Assembly (NCBI GenBank): GCA_022575985.1
Contig: JAKSXM010000014.1
Coordinates: forward strand, 27,528,001-27,592,000
Direction: 5' to 3'
DNA: 64,000 nucleotides
Source: Anagrus nilaparvatae
Lineage: Eukaryota > Arthropoda > Insecta > Hymenoptera > Mymaridae
The translations under genes and the position numbers were made by a program. Positions within the stretch are counted from its first letter, which is position 1. Each line of letters starts with the position of its first letter. Below, piece by piece: positions 48,061 to 59,887 of the stretch. The notes under the pieces were generated by a model. It was not told the origin of the DNA, did not search any database, and was given only the letters and a program-made list of their open reading frames with translations.

Positions 48061-51000
48061 TGCCCAAATCTGTAGTTTCTCATTGAGTCAGAAAACATGA
48101 CCGTTACGACTAATATGAGTGGAAGGTTTAAAATTTATCTTATAACGTTAGATAGTCATGTTTTTATTGATTTAAACAGAAATTCAACACCTCCTCTTAT
48201 TTTTCAGTAGTTTTATTTTTCTTGAACCAGGACACTTTCCTAAAATATAAATTTATCCCAGCATTTTTGCTTCGCTATCTTGTTTAGGTTACTCGAACCA
48301 AATGGAGAGATTATTTACGAAACTTAATCTTCTCCCTTTTTCTTCATCAAGGTAGTCTTCACGTTCTCTACCAAGCTATATTCTACTTTAACAATATAGC
48401 ATTTTAACAAACCACAAACTTTTGAATCAAGCAAGAAAATCGAATTTTTAAAACCAAAAGGTTTTCTGACAATAAGAAAAAAAAACTTAGATGAAATCAG
48501 CTAGATCTAACTATATAATATTTGTTTAATTTTATACATAAAATGATTTATAATAAAAGGTATCCAATTTGATTTTTTTAATTTTTTTTAATTAAACATT
48601 TAATGTTGTTTTTAAAAACAGTTTTTAATCTGAAAAAACTGTTCAAAATATCAAATTATTTTAAACTCAAAGCAGCTACTTACAGCATCAATAATGCTTA
48701 AATAAAATATTTAAAAATTTTTTATTATAAAAAATAAGCTTAAAAAAATAAAATCTTTGAAAAAAGATTAAAAGGAAAAGTGAAGCCAAATAAAAATCTT
48801 TTAGAGTAAAAAATTGAGATTAAACTAAATAATAAATCTCAGGAGACTTAAAAATTTTCTATTCAAAAAGGAAAATAAGAAAAAATATCAATATTTCTAA
48901 AGTACTTTTGTGTCTTTGGTGTAGTTTTTTGTATTTATATATATTTTATGGATATATAGAAAAGAAAATTTATTTTATTTTATATATTTGTGGTAAAAAT
49001 ACAAATAGAAAAATTTTTATTTATTTTTCCATTTTTTTGCTTTATATTTTCTTTTGTAACAAATCGAAAATATATAGAAAATATTGATTTTTATTATTGA
49101 AAATCCTTTTTCTGTTCATAAATGCTAATAAAAAATAATTAGATTATATTTTTTTTACTGCTACATGGCTTACAAAGCTTATGCTAACAAAGTGCAAAAA
49201 AGTCTGTATTGCAGGGGTTCTTGGAAAAGGATTACGTACGAAGCTGCTTATACTTGGAATTCGCACAAATAATTTATGATCTTGAAGAATTTATGTAGCT
49301 TATATTGATGAATAGAATTTATTTCTGTATTGAAATGATTATTTACTTCACAGTTATTAGCAGTATTAAAGAGTCTATTCGGTTATCGAAAAAATGTTTG
49401 AAGCGAAATTCTTACATAATTTATTAAATTTAAAAATTTTTAAAGATTAAATATTTGAGTAAATTTATGAATTAAATCAGAATCTAAACTCAGCAATTAC
49501 TTAACAGAGTAAGAATTAACAAATGACAACTACAAAAAAAGACTTTAAAGAACTTTTGCAATTACTACTAATGAAATGCTGTTTCGTGATGTTAAACCGT
49601 AACATACATTAAAACAACTAAGCTTAATTAGTATAATTAGTTTAAAACTTAGTATTAATCGAAGTTTAAGTTTTCTAATATTAATTGACTGTATTCAAAG
49701 AAATAAAATTTATTTTTTAAAATTTTTATCTTAATCAAAGATAGATTTTTGTATTCAGTAAATTTCTTTTCAAAAGTATTTAACCTTTTTAAGTATTTTA
49801 CAATATTTTATGTAAAGTTTTTGTGGGGTACGATTTCAAATAAGTTCAGGTGTAGGGTAATTATTAATATGATGCAAAAGAGCTTGTAGATAAGCTTACA
49901 GATTATATTCTTATTAGCTTATAGATTACAAAATTTTAAAAATATACGATAGTATTTAAATAATTACGGGCAATATTTGTTTTTTTTTTTATTTAGGTAA
50001 TGCTTTTTTAACTTTTCAAATTAAAGTTATTAATCTGACTAAAATATGATATATATTATAAATTATAGTAGAATTACACAGTATTTAGTAATAGGTCATT
50101 TATTTATATTACATAATTTGTTATTGTCAATATTGTACCTAAAAATAAAATTTCATAAAATGAATTTTGAAAAATCTTTGAAATGAATTTTGTAACATTT
50201 TTTTTTTTTAATTTTTGGGTTTTTAATTTATTTCATTTTGTTCTTCTATAAATGTTTTTTAAACATTCTTTTTTGGAGAAAATCATGTTTTTCTGCAAGA
50301 AAATTTTTTGAGGAAATTTTAGGAGAATTTGCTTTCCAACCAGAAAAAAATTAGGCCACATCCCTTTTTAGAGGAATATTTCACTTTTTTAAAGCCTGGA
50401 AAAAGGATGAAAAAAAATGTTGGGCTTAGGTCGGAGGTTGAAGAAATACATGTATCGGAAGAAGCATTTTAAGATCTACAAAATTAATTAATTTAAAAAG
50501 ATGCCCTAAAATCTGCCTCGATCTGAGTTGTCGCAAATATTTGTATTTTTAAATATTTGTCCTCTTCTGAATTCAGGTGTATATTTGATTTTTATTCCAA
50601 GAAACTAGTGCTGAGTATAGTATATTTTTGATAGGATATTTTTATCCTAGGCTGTAATAGTATACTAAGTATCAATGGCGCAAAAGTTTCGTTACTAGCA
50701 GGTAAAGTCAGGCACGGATGATAAGTATTCGCCCTAGTTTTTAAAGTTTTTCACCCATATATAGTATTTAAAATATTTTTTAACTGCCTAGTAAATTCCG
50801 TGACAAGTCTTATGCCCGGGAGGGCAAACATAATTTTTCTCCGTCAGTGGGAAGAAAACACGTATTTTAGAATCGAGCTATGGTCAGGATGAAAAAAAAA
50901 ATATTATTTAGAACTTAAGCCGAATTTTAAATTCAACTCACGAAAATTGGCAAGAAAAAATTTCCGAATGGAAGGGCCCTTTGACTACATGCTTCAATTA

Positions 51001-51580
51001 TATCCCAGTCTTTTACAAAAAAATAAATAAATAAATAAATAATTTAAAAAAAAAGAAAAGTTATTTTTTTTATTTGATTTTTTACTTTTTTACAATAAAT
51101 AAAAAACTTTTTATATAAAAAATTTCAACTTAGTATTCGGAATAAAATTTAGTACAATATAATTGAATTATAAATATATATAAAGTATTCGTTGAACATT
51201 TTAATCTCAACGGTGTGATTTCTATCAAAAGGAATTCCCATATCGACGCCTCTGAAATTCTTGAAAATCTTGTATCTCGAGATAAATATTCTTGACGTAA
51301 ATTAAACCCATGTGGAGACCCGATTAACTTTTCTATCTACAAATTTTGACTTTATATATATACTATAAATTAACTTTTCTATATGTGGTTTTCTTTATAT
51401 TTCGTACGTGCAAAATAAATATATAATCAAAATTCTAAACAACACACAAAAATCTATTAGTGATTATTTCTTTGTTTTATATTCAAAGCGAATACAACCA
51501 AAGGTTTTGAATTTTCACATTTTACTCTAGAATTTTTGAAATTAAATTATTGTATATTAATTGAAATATATATATATATA
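48061..51580. other. A+T-rich non-coding DNA
   Basis: No gene or element was recognised. Less biased patches at 50300-50560 and 50690-50990 may be old repeats. An AAAT microsatellite lies near 51020-51043. Confidence 0.5.
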
Positions 51581-51585
51581 TATAA

Positions 51586-51990
51586 CTAGGGGGCTCAGCC
51601 CCTTGCGCGCCCCACGAGCCAACCCCTGAAAAGAGTAAAAAAGAATGTTATGTCTATTGATGAGTGTTTAAATTTTATTATGATAATATACAAATTATGC
51701 TTCACGTGCCTACCCTCGTAGAAATGAAAATAATATTATTTACTAATTGAATTGTGAAAAAAAAAAGCATATAAGTATTTTCCTTATGAGAGTCCTGTAC
51801 GTGGTTTGGGTGTAGACATGGTGCCCAATTAAGGGGTCCCTGATGTACCTTTCCCAAAAGTACCATGCCTAAGTGTACCGTGTCCAAATATACCAGGCCC
51901 AAATACACCACGCCCAAATATAAGGTGCCCAAATGTACCGTGTCGGTGACAGCGGTAGCGGCGTGTTTAGAATTTTATAATATAGAGAGA
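51586..51990 (-). mobile_element. Short non-autonomous Helitron with 15-bp tandem repeats
   Basis: On the minus strand the 405-bp element starts A|TCTCTCTATATTATAAAAT (51990) and ends with hairpin GGGGC-TGA-GCCCC directly followed by CTAG|T (51586). This is the full Helitron signature: TC start, hairpin, CTRR end, A|T insertion and no target duplication. Inside, seven 15-bp units of the type GTACCGTGTCCAAAT lie at 51845-51949. Because 15 is divisible by three, the minus frame at 51702-51932 shows a five-residue periodic L/Y/V pattern (LYLGV, VYLGL, VYLDT). This is a consequence of the repeat rather than evidence of a protein. No Rep/helicase is present. Confidence 0.75.
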
Positions 51991-51994
51991 TTTA

Positions 51995-53925
51995 ATCAAT
52001 TTTTTAATAAATCTTTATAATAGAATAAAATAAATATATATATTAGTGTATGTACAATAAAGCACAATATATTCTATTATATAAAAGTATTAGGTCAAAT
52101 AACCACCTAAAAGGATAGCGTTGTTGACCTGTTATGTCACATGTTATTGGACTTGAACATCAAATTTACACACATGATTATACATATATGAACTGCATGC
52201 ACATATATAAAAGCTTATTTTATACTCTATATATATGACTAAATGTCAAAAATATTGTTTATTGAGTGTCCCTAAGGACTTTAAGCTTTCATTTCTTTGT
52301 TTTATTTTTAAAAATACCTATATTACCAATAAAATCAATTACTATAGTTTATATTTTTCCACTTAAGAATTTTTTTATATCTGGAATTTATTTTAACAAA
52401 ATAATTTTTTTATTTAATTAATACTATAAGGTGACTTGTCATATGACACAATTAACTACTTAGAGTGGTACTTTGAAGGTTGAATCGTCTTCTGAAGTAA
52501 ATGACACTATTATTTTTATATTTTCGAACATTTTAAGACGAAAATTTGATTTTGAAATGAAATTCAAACGATATAAAGTTCCACATTTTATCGAAATCAA
52601 GACGAGATTTTGGATCTAACCCCATTTAAAAGTAAAGCAAAATTTTGGCCATTTTTCACAGAATCATAATAGTTTAAATTAAAATCACAAAAAAGAAGAC
52701 GAGCCTGTGTAATTAAAAAATTTGCATTTTTTTTTTAATTCTTAATACATCAAAAATTCATATTTCTACTCATATAAATGTTTATTACAAAAATGCTAAT
52801 TTTTTTGTTTAAAAATAAGTACGTAATAAGTCAATGCTCTCTTACTTACTATTCTTTTTTTTTTGTCATTATAATATTTACAAAGAAAGCCAATTTATAA
52901 TAATATTCAACTTTGACAAATAAACGTAAAATGTAATTTTTTTCTTCTTTTCTTATTTTAAAGTTTCTTTTTTTATATAATATATATGTTTATATTACTA
53001 ATAAATTTTTCTTTACTTTACGTATATACACAATTCAAAAAAAGAAAAATAAGTTATAGTAACTTTATATTATATATAACTTACTTATTTATAACTTTCA
53101 CACGATGAAATTTTCTAACAAATAAAGTAAAAAAAAATAGAGCAGTAATTTAAAAAAAAAAATGTATCTTTTTATGTAATTTTTTAGTAGTATGTATATG
53201 TTATAGGCAAATGAAGAAACAGTAAACAATAGTAATATTTTGTCACTGATCAAAAAAAGGGTTCAAAGAGACCAAACTTTTGTTGAAAATTTTGTAAAAA
53301 TACACCTATTAGCACTTTTTTATAAATTTTACAAACAAAACGTTACAAAACTCCAAACTGGATTCCATAATTGACCGTAAGATATATAAAAGTATATTAT
53401 ACATCGTATGTTTGAATATAAAATTTCTTTTTGATGTTATAATATAGACACATATTTATTTTTAATTTAGATTAATTTTTTTTTTTTTTTTTACAAACAA
53501 ATTCCATTTTTTTTAATTATAAAATTTTTCGTTCAAAATTATAAATTTAAATTTTTTAATTTAGTTACATTACATGTAAAATATTTTACTAAAATTTGCA
53601 TGGCTAATTAATGTAAATAGTCAACTTTTTTTATTTTTAAAGCTTTAATAATTAAAAAAAAAATTTTTGCCGCTTTTTAAATAATTTTAAATAAATATTT
53701 TTTAAGCTTGAATAAATTTTACATAATATTAACACTTTAAATAATATATTTTTTTGAAAATTTAATAAATATATAATAATCATATACGTATATATTAGCC
53801 TGGAAGCTGCTTGAATTTTTGGTTACATGTGAAATAACTTGCCATTTATCAAAAAAATATAACTCGCAAAATAATAAAAAATTAAATTTAATCCTAAGTC
53901 TCTTCCGTCTGTTTGCTGGCCAAGG
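51995..53925. other. A+T-rich non-coding DNA
   Basis: No gene or complete element recognised. Homopolymer-rich; the frame starting at 53819 runs into the inverted-repeat element and has no domain. Confidence 0.5.
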
Positions 53926-53929
53926 AGCG

Positions 53930-55415
53930 GTCAGTTGTGCGACAGGTGTAAACCTTTTTTTAAAGGAGGTTGAAGTAGTTTATTTAGCTGAAAAAACATC
54001 CCCTATTCCTATAATCTAGTTAAATGGACCAATGTACAGAGAACTCCATGTTATAAAATAGGATTTTCTTACTAATGAGTCCAAAAACTTTTTTAGCCCA
54101 GTGACGAGATAAAAAAAACTGATTTCTTCCCTCTGAGAAAGAAACATTGCGTTTTATCCATGGGAGCAAAAAAAGAATACCCCAGATCGTAGTTTACCAT
54201 TCTCGGCCTCGCCTTGGATGTTAATTAACGAGATCAACACCACATCGCCAACACTGACATTCTCTTTCTTAGAATCCCATTTTTGCCTAGATTGTAATGA
54301 TTGCAAATATTCACAAGATCATTGTTTCCACTAATCTTGAATCATACGTTGTACTTGTTTATATCTTTGCATGGGGGGTATTTTTTCATCTAAATAACTA
54401 GATTCAGGAAGAATATAGTAACAATGATGGAGAAAGGAATAAATTGTCCGTTGGGTCATCAGTAAGTGGTACTAACGGCCTAGAATTCAAACAAGCTTCT
54501 ATCTGCTTGGGCAGGGTATAATATTACTCAAATGTAAGTTTATGACAACCAACAACCCTACGAATATGGTGCTTGACAGATTTTACCGCTGCCTCCCATA
54601 TACCTCCAAAGTGCGGAGCCCCAGGTGCATTAAAGGTCCAGGACTTCCCCTCGTTGGCCAAAGACCCCGTAAGCCGATGCATATAGTCCGAAGACTCCAT
54701 ATACATCTGCTTGAGTAACTTATCCGCACCAACGAAAGTCGTAACATGATCGCTATAAAGCCCAGAACATTTCCCTCTAGTGGAAGTAAATCTACGAAAG
54801 GCAGCGATAAAATCGTCACTCGAATAGCCTGTCACAAGTTCCAAGTGAACCGCTTTTGTAGTCAAGCAAACGAATAAGGCGATATAAGCTTTATATGTCC
54901 TACTTCCACGACCCCTAAACCGAAGAACATCAAAAGGACCAGCATAGTCGACCCCAGCCAATCTAAACGGTTTATCAGGTCTAGCTACTCTAGATGATGG
55001 TAAAATTCCCATCTATTGGTTTAACCTATTCGCCCTGTATCTAATACACGTATTACATTTATTTATATACGATTTTATCATATTACGAGACTTAACTATC
55101 CAAAATTCTCTTCTGACCGTAGAATGAGTCAATCTAATTCCACTATGTAACTTTTTTTCATGACAATAAGCTATTACTAATTCGAAAATTTGCAATTAAA
55201 TGGCAAAATCAGAGGATGTTTTTCATCCGGATCACAGCACCTTGGTCAAAAATGTACTATTCTTAAGTTTATTTTTTATATAACACAGCTAATACATTTA
55301 AGATGGAGTTTTCTAAGCCTTGGGCCATTAAATTATGTGATAGAAAAAAGGGATTTTTTGTAAAACTACAAAACCTCCTTATCCATCTTGTTGAAAATAG
55401 CATAAACCTAGTAGC
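53930..55415. mobile_element. Inverted-repeat element enclosing a BEL/Pao integrase fragment
   Basis: The left arm, about 53930-54058 (for example CCCCTATTCCTATAATCTAG, TTAAATGGACCAATG, AGAGAACTCCATGTT), matches the reverse complement of about 55305-55415 (ATGGAGTTTTCTAAGCC, TTGGGCCATTAAATTATG, GGGATTTTTTG). The same arms occur as an inverted pair at 63121-63640 with a much shorter interior. The interior here is the integrase remnant at 54175-55262. The exact ends and target duplication are not resolved. Either the retroelement inserted into the inverted-repeat element, or a fragment was captured between the arms. Confidence 0.65.
54175..55262 (-). pseudogene. BEL/Pao retrotransposon integrase fragment
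   Basis: Integrase inserts retroelement DNA into the host genome. Read on the minus strand: DEKHPLILPF (about 55240), then after a one-base shift the zinc-binding region with the histidines of HEKKLH and the CNTC cysteines. An in-frame TAG (55013-55015) is followed by MGILPSSRV, GVDYAGPF (first catalytic Asp), CLTTKAVHLELV, YSDHVTTFVGA (second Asp), and APHFGGIWEAAVKSVK (catalytic Glu). After a TAA (near 54522) come QIEACLNSRPL and, in another frame, QVQRMIQD, YLQSLQSRQKWDSKKENVSVGDVV. The order and spacing are those of BEL/Pao integrases, with the C-terminal domain present. In the second active-site block the usual NGTNF is HVTTF. Stops and frameshifts make it inactive. Reverse transcriptase, protease and LTRs were not seen nearby, so only the 3' pol part survives, here enclosed by inverted repeats. 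Confidence 0.93.
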
Positions 55416-55739
55416 ATTTTTGGGGTACAGTAACTACCTTGCTGAATGAACCGCCCTATTGGTGGACATTTTGGGAATCTTATTTTTTTCGTAAATGGCA
55501 ATAATTTCATCCACTATCCAAAAATTTAATTTTTAAAAATAATTGCTCGGTTAATGATATAAATATATACAATATTTATATCGAGTCAGAATTAAATGTT
55601 GAAAAGCCGAACTAAGGTATTCTGATAGATTTGGTAACTATTGATCCATTTTCTAAGCAAATATTATTTTTTTTAATATTCTAATTGGTCGTTATCTTTA
55701 CAAAATAAAACGCTGTTTATCTTGTAATTTAAGGATGAT

Positions 55740-55895
55740 AATTTGACCCAAAAACCATTAGTTGCAAAAAAGTCCCTAAATTGAAAATATTCTAAGTCCA
55801 TTTGACCCCTTTTCCAAATATGTCACATTTGACCCCATCCCCAAATAACATGCTTAAAGAACCCCCCCCCCTGTCTATAAACATGTTCCATGATA
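55740..55895 (+). repeat. Dispersed pyrimidine-rich repeat, copy 4
   Basis: AGTCCCTAAATTG, AAAATATTCTAAGTCC, TTTGACCCCTTTTCC, TTTGACCCCATCCCC and a poly-C tail follow the order seen at 3180-3345 and 6770-7000. Confidence 0.55.
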
Positions 55896-55899
55896 AAAT

Positions 55900-56159
55900 T
55901 TATAAGTTCTCTAATTAAAATATTCATTTGGCCTATCATAAGCAAATTAAATATTTTATCAAACAGAGACATTAACAAATTTATGACTTGGTCAACCTTA
56001 ATATATAAAGTCTTTATAGCATAAATGCTTTATCTAATATTAATTTTATATTTATAAATGATAAATTTTCTATTATTAAACTTTTCATTCAGAGTGAAAA
56101 ATTATAATTGAAATGATAAATATTAAAGCGAGATAAAAAATAAAATAAAACCAATAATT

Positions 56160-56191
<32 letters not shown>

Positions 56192-56555
56192 TATATAAAT
56201 TGTATTTCATATATACCTATATCTTATCTTAATATCTCAATATACATAATAATAATAATTATATTCTTTAATGAAAATGTGAGTATATGATATATAGAGA
56301 ATAATATAGTATCTGTAGAATATGTGACGTCATATAAAATCAGTTGCTTCTGACGTAAACGCTTGCACACACTAAGGTTTTTAAAGAATATATATATATA
56401 TAGTATAGAACAGAGCTTTTTATATATGTGTATATAGGACGTTTCATGTTAATTTAGTTAACATGAAATTTATATTTTTATAATGAAAAATATTTCTCAA
56501 GGGACTTGATAATATAACCTATTTAATAGTAAAGGACAAATCAATTTTTACATAA
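55900..56555. other. A+T-rich DNA with TA microsatellites
   Basis: (TA)n runs lie at about 56159-56198 and 56388-56402. A short palindrome, CATGTTAATTTAGTTAACATG, spans 56447-56465. No gene recognised. Confidence 0.55.
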
Positions 56556-56559
56556 ATTA

Positions 56560-56703
56560 AATAGAACTTTTTTTATTTTCTTGACGTTTCGTGAACATAT
56601 TTGATCTCATCAGGGAAATTATTAAGCAATTATATAATTTAATTTTTTTCTGATGAGATAAGCATGTTTAACGAAACGTCAAGAAAATAAAAAAAGTTCT
56701 ATT
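56560..56703. repeat. Palindromic element with hammerhead-ribozyme-like core motifs
   Basis: The left arm, AATAGAACTTTTTTTATTTT + CTTGACGTTTCG, is perfectly matched by CGAAACGTCAAG + AAAATAAAAAAAGTTCTATT. Further in, CTCATCAG (left) and CTGATGAG (right) are complementary. The right half, read on plus, has CTGATGAG ... CGAAACGTC; the left half has the same read on minus. CUGAUGA and GAAA are the conserved core blocks of hammerhead ribozymes, and GACGTT upstream can form helix III with an NUH site. A convincing helix I was not found, so catalytic activity is not claimed. Non-coding; may be a MITE. Confidence 0.7.
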
Positions 56704-57519
56704 CAGTCGTAATTATTTTCTCCTCTTTCATAATATTTTATACATTAAGTGATAAAATGTAATTTGATATAACACATTTAAAATCTACAAGTCATTTGAA
56801 TTTTTGTTTAGCCAAAGTTAAAAATTAAATGTTTAAGATTAAATTAACATTTCCGATTTCTTAGTAATTTGAAGCTATTGCATCCAAATATTAAGCAACT
56901 GAGTTAGTATTAAACACTCCATATATACATTACGCAAGTGTTCAAAACTTTTTTTGCTACATATATATTCTATATACATATATATATGAAATACATAACA
57001 TCATAAAATGTGAATTGCTAAAGAGAGTCAGATAGATAAAATAAAAAAAAATACATAGTATTTTGCACCCTTTTTTTCACATGTATACACATTTTACCCC
57101 AATCACCTACTGTCCTAGTTTTACGAGTATATATTGCAGAAAAGAGAGGAATTCATTTTTTTTGCTGCGTTTAAAGGCCTTTTATATATATATTTCTTTC
57201 TTTTAGCTTTACTATTTATCACGTTCTTTATATTATATACCATTCTTTTTTTTTTTTTTTTTTTAAATAAAATAGCAACGAAAATTGTATGTGAATGTAT
57301 GAGCGGGACTCTTGAGATTTTAAATAATAGAAATAGACATATATATATATATATGATGTATAATAGGTATAATAAATTTATACGTGTGTATGTAAACTTC
57401 TCTGATATATATGTATATGCTTATATATTTTGCATTTTTTAATTATTGATAATAATAATATATAATGAAAGATTTATCTTTCATTAATTAGAGTTTTAAA
57501 TTACTACTGCCAAAAGATT

Positions 57520-58160
57520 TAAGAAGAAACGCGACGGCCGGACCACTGAGGTAAGAAAAAAGATGCCAAAAATATTTATTCTCGCATTCGGCATTATATA
57601 TTATTTATAAATTAATTAATATTACAGTAAAATTTTTATAAATTAGCTGCTCTGAAGTAAAGCCGTAGTTTTCTATGTTTCAAAATTGCCGTGGCGTTGG
57701 TGTAAAAAGAGACAAAACTGTGGAAGTTTCAGGCTCAGTTAGTTGATGGATACAGCAAAGGCGGCTCTTATAAGAAATCATAATAGGTGATTATTACTTT
57801 GTAAGGCGTAAATAACAACTGCAGGCGGTGGATACTAGGAGCAAAAATTATGAATACTATAGGTCATATACAATGGTATCCGCAAAAGGCGGTATGGAAA
57901 TTTTTGGTGGTAGTTTTCGAAGACGGATTTATATACATCGCAGGCAGTGGTCTCTGTAATAGACAAACTAATAAATGCAGGTGGTGGGTACTAGATAAAA
58001 AAGGCGTAGGTTTTCAAAATAGTTCAGAAAAGGAAGGATTAAACCCACAAAAAAATAGAATAAAAAATAATTTTTTTTTAATTTATTTGTTTTTATGTCT
58101 ACTTTCAATAACAGTCGACTTAACATGGGCAGAGGGGTAGAATTTTATGAAAATCAAGGC
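57520..58160 (+). repeat. Degenerate G+C-richer repeat region
   Basis: Contains recurring strings GCAGGCGGTGGATACTAG (57820), GCAGGCAGTGGTCTC (57941) and GCAGGTGGTGGGTACTAG (57977), plus GGCGG/GGCG motifs, indicating a diverged tandem repeat. A 96-codon frame at 57850-58140 spans part of it; it starts MNTIGHIQWY, ends in a hydrophobic stretch and TWAEG, and matches no known family. It is more likely repeat-derived than a gene, though its composition is less biased than other frames here. Confidence 0.35.
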
Positions 58161-58923
58161 CCAAAGACCAACTTTCTCTGATTTTATAAAATATATCTTA
58201 AACCGTTGATAATAGAAAAAAAAATCTCATAAGCCAAATAAAGCTTATAAAATTCTGCATCCAATGAGTCCTTACGCATCTTGATAAGATAAATAGAGTT
58301 TGGAAAAAATTAACTCAAAGACCATTGGTACTCGGACTATACATATATGGAACCCTTAAACTGATACTTTAAAGGTTTAATTTTAGAAATAATAGCTTTT
58401 GCTGATAAAAATGAAATATAAAATACAATAGCTGTAGCCTTTATAGATAATAGTAACGGTTAAAACAATTTTTCTTTTTAAATTGGCCATCAGAAAACTT
58501 AAAAAAGCTAAATTTTTTTTTATGTCAATCTCAAAGTTAGGAGACCATATTACCGATCCAAACATAAAATTTGGAAGAACTAAAGTCTTGTACAAATATA
58601 GTATTGAATAAAAAATTTGTAGTAATACCCTTTATGAATCTCAAGGTTTGCAAAGATTTTGAGTTTACAGACCTAATATATTCTCGAAAATACCAACTGG
58701 AATTTACCAATACACCCTGATCCCTAATAGAGGAAACTCGGTCTATAATAGAACTTTTAAATTCGTAATTATATTTTATGTTATTGCTGCACCTAGAAAC
58801 AGACAATAATTTACACTTATCTACGTTAATGGATAATGAATTTTCATCACTCTATTTAATATAATTATCTATTTCCAACTGCAACAGCTCGCATTCTCTA
58901 ACTGATGCTATTTTCTTTCTTAA

Positions 58924-59887
58924 GGTACCGGATCACATTGGAAAGGCGTTTTTGAAGACATTTTTATTTATTTAATTTCTCAGCCCCTTTATTAGTTATA
59001 AGTTTAAATTTTTTTTATGCATTAATGAGGTATTTATATACATAAAAAAAAATTTTTTTTAATTTTTATAATTAGTTATATTTATAGAGGGCGCCAAAGT
59101 ACAGGTGCTGAAAATCCATTCGGTCCATTGCGGATAGTTAATCTCAGGATTGGCATGCCCGAAACAAAAAAATCAAAAAGATTCGTAATAAGTGATGAGT
59201 CTCACAGGGCAATCCACCTAAAATAGAAAAAAAACCCAAAAAATAAAAAAATGGTAAAGCCGGAAAAAAATTGTAAAAATGGACGTTTTTTTTACCCTGT
59301 TAAGCTTGGTAAAGACATATTTAAATTAATTTTTTTATAATTTTCTGGTGGACTGCCCTGTAATATACTTTAATAAAGAGAACGCACTTAAGTTTTTGAA
59401 AATCGGCCCAGCCAATCCGGAGATTAACTATCCGCAGATTGAAAAAAGGTAGTTTCGAGATAATCGCGTTCACGCATACAAAAAATTAGTAAATATAACC
59501 AAAATTAAGATGTTGTTTACTAAATTCAGTTTGGTAAAAAGTCACTATAAATTATTAGTAAAATTTACTAATAAAATTTGTTTATAAAACTAAAACCTCA
59601 ATGTTTTTAGAAAAATTTACTAATTTTTTGGTTATATTTATCAATCTATATTAATTTGTTTTTACTACATTTTTATAGATTAATTTTACTATTATTTTTT
59701 TTGCGTGTTCGAAATTTTTTTTTTGTATTATTTCTTAAGTATTTCGAACATTTAGAGTCGTGTAACATCGTTATAAAGCAGAATTTTGCCTAAATATTTT
59801 AGGAGGGAATTTTTCATGGTATAAAGAGTTAGAAAAAAAATTAAAAAAAATTTTGAGTTTTTAAAAAATCCAATGTGATCCGGTACC
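58924..59887. mobile_element. 964-bp TTAA-flanked DNA element inserted in the RT pseudogene
   Basis: The ends are GGTACCGGATCACATTGGA (58924) and its exact complement ending at 59887, a ~19-bp perfect terminal inverted repeat. TTAA is present on both sides (58920-58923 and 59888-59891). The reading of the host reverse transcriptase continues across the gap (DDSKL to KKIASV), so the insertion footprint is independently confirmed. No transposase frame was seen. TTAA targeting is known for piggyBac and Kolobok families; which applies is unknown. Confidence 0.92.
59130..59435. repeat. Inverted repeat nested in the TTAA element
   Basis: GCGGATAGTTAATCTCAGGA.. at 59130-59154 is complementary to 59411-59435 with one mismatch in 25, and CAGGGCAATCCACC near 59205 is complementary to GGTGGACTGCCCTG near 59347. 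It is either an inner palindrome of the host element or a separate nested MITE of about 306 bp; no clear target duplication was found. Confidence 0.7.

Noticed and set aside
51845..51949. CRISPR-like or protein-coding repeat array
   Set aside because: The 15-bp units are head to tail with no spacers and lie inside a Helitron with clear ends; the periodic peptide is a by-product of a period divisible by three.
54583..54819. Second minus-strand frame over the integrase
   Set aside because: It is an out-of-frame shadow of the integrase reading, without motifs of its own.
57509..57552. Possible exon ending GAG|GTAAGA with a basic peptide (KRFKKKRDGRTTE)
   Set aside because: No convincing acceptor precedes it and it sits at the edge of a degenerate repeat region.
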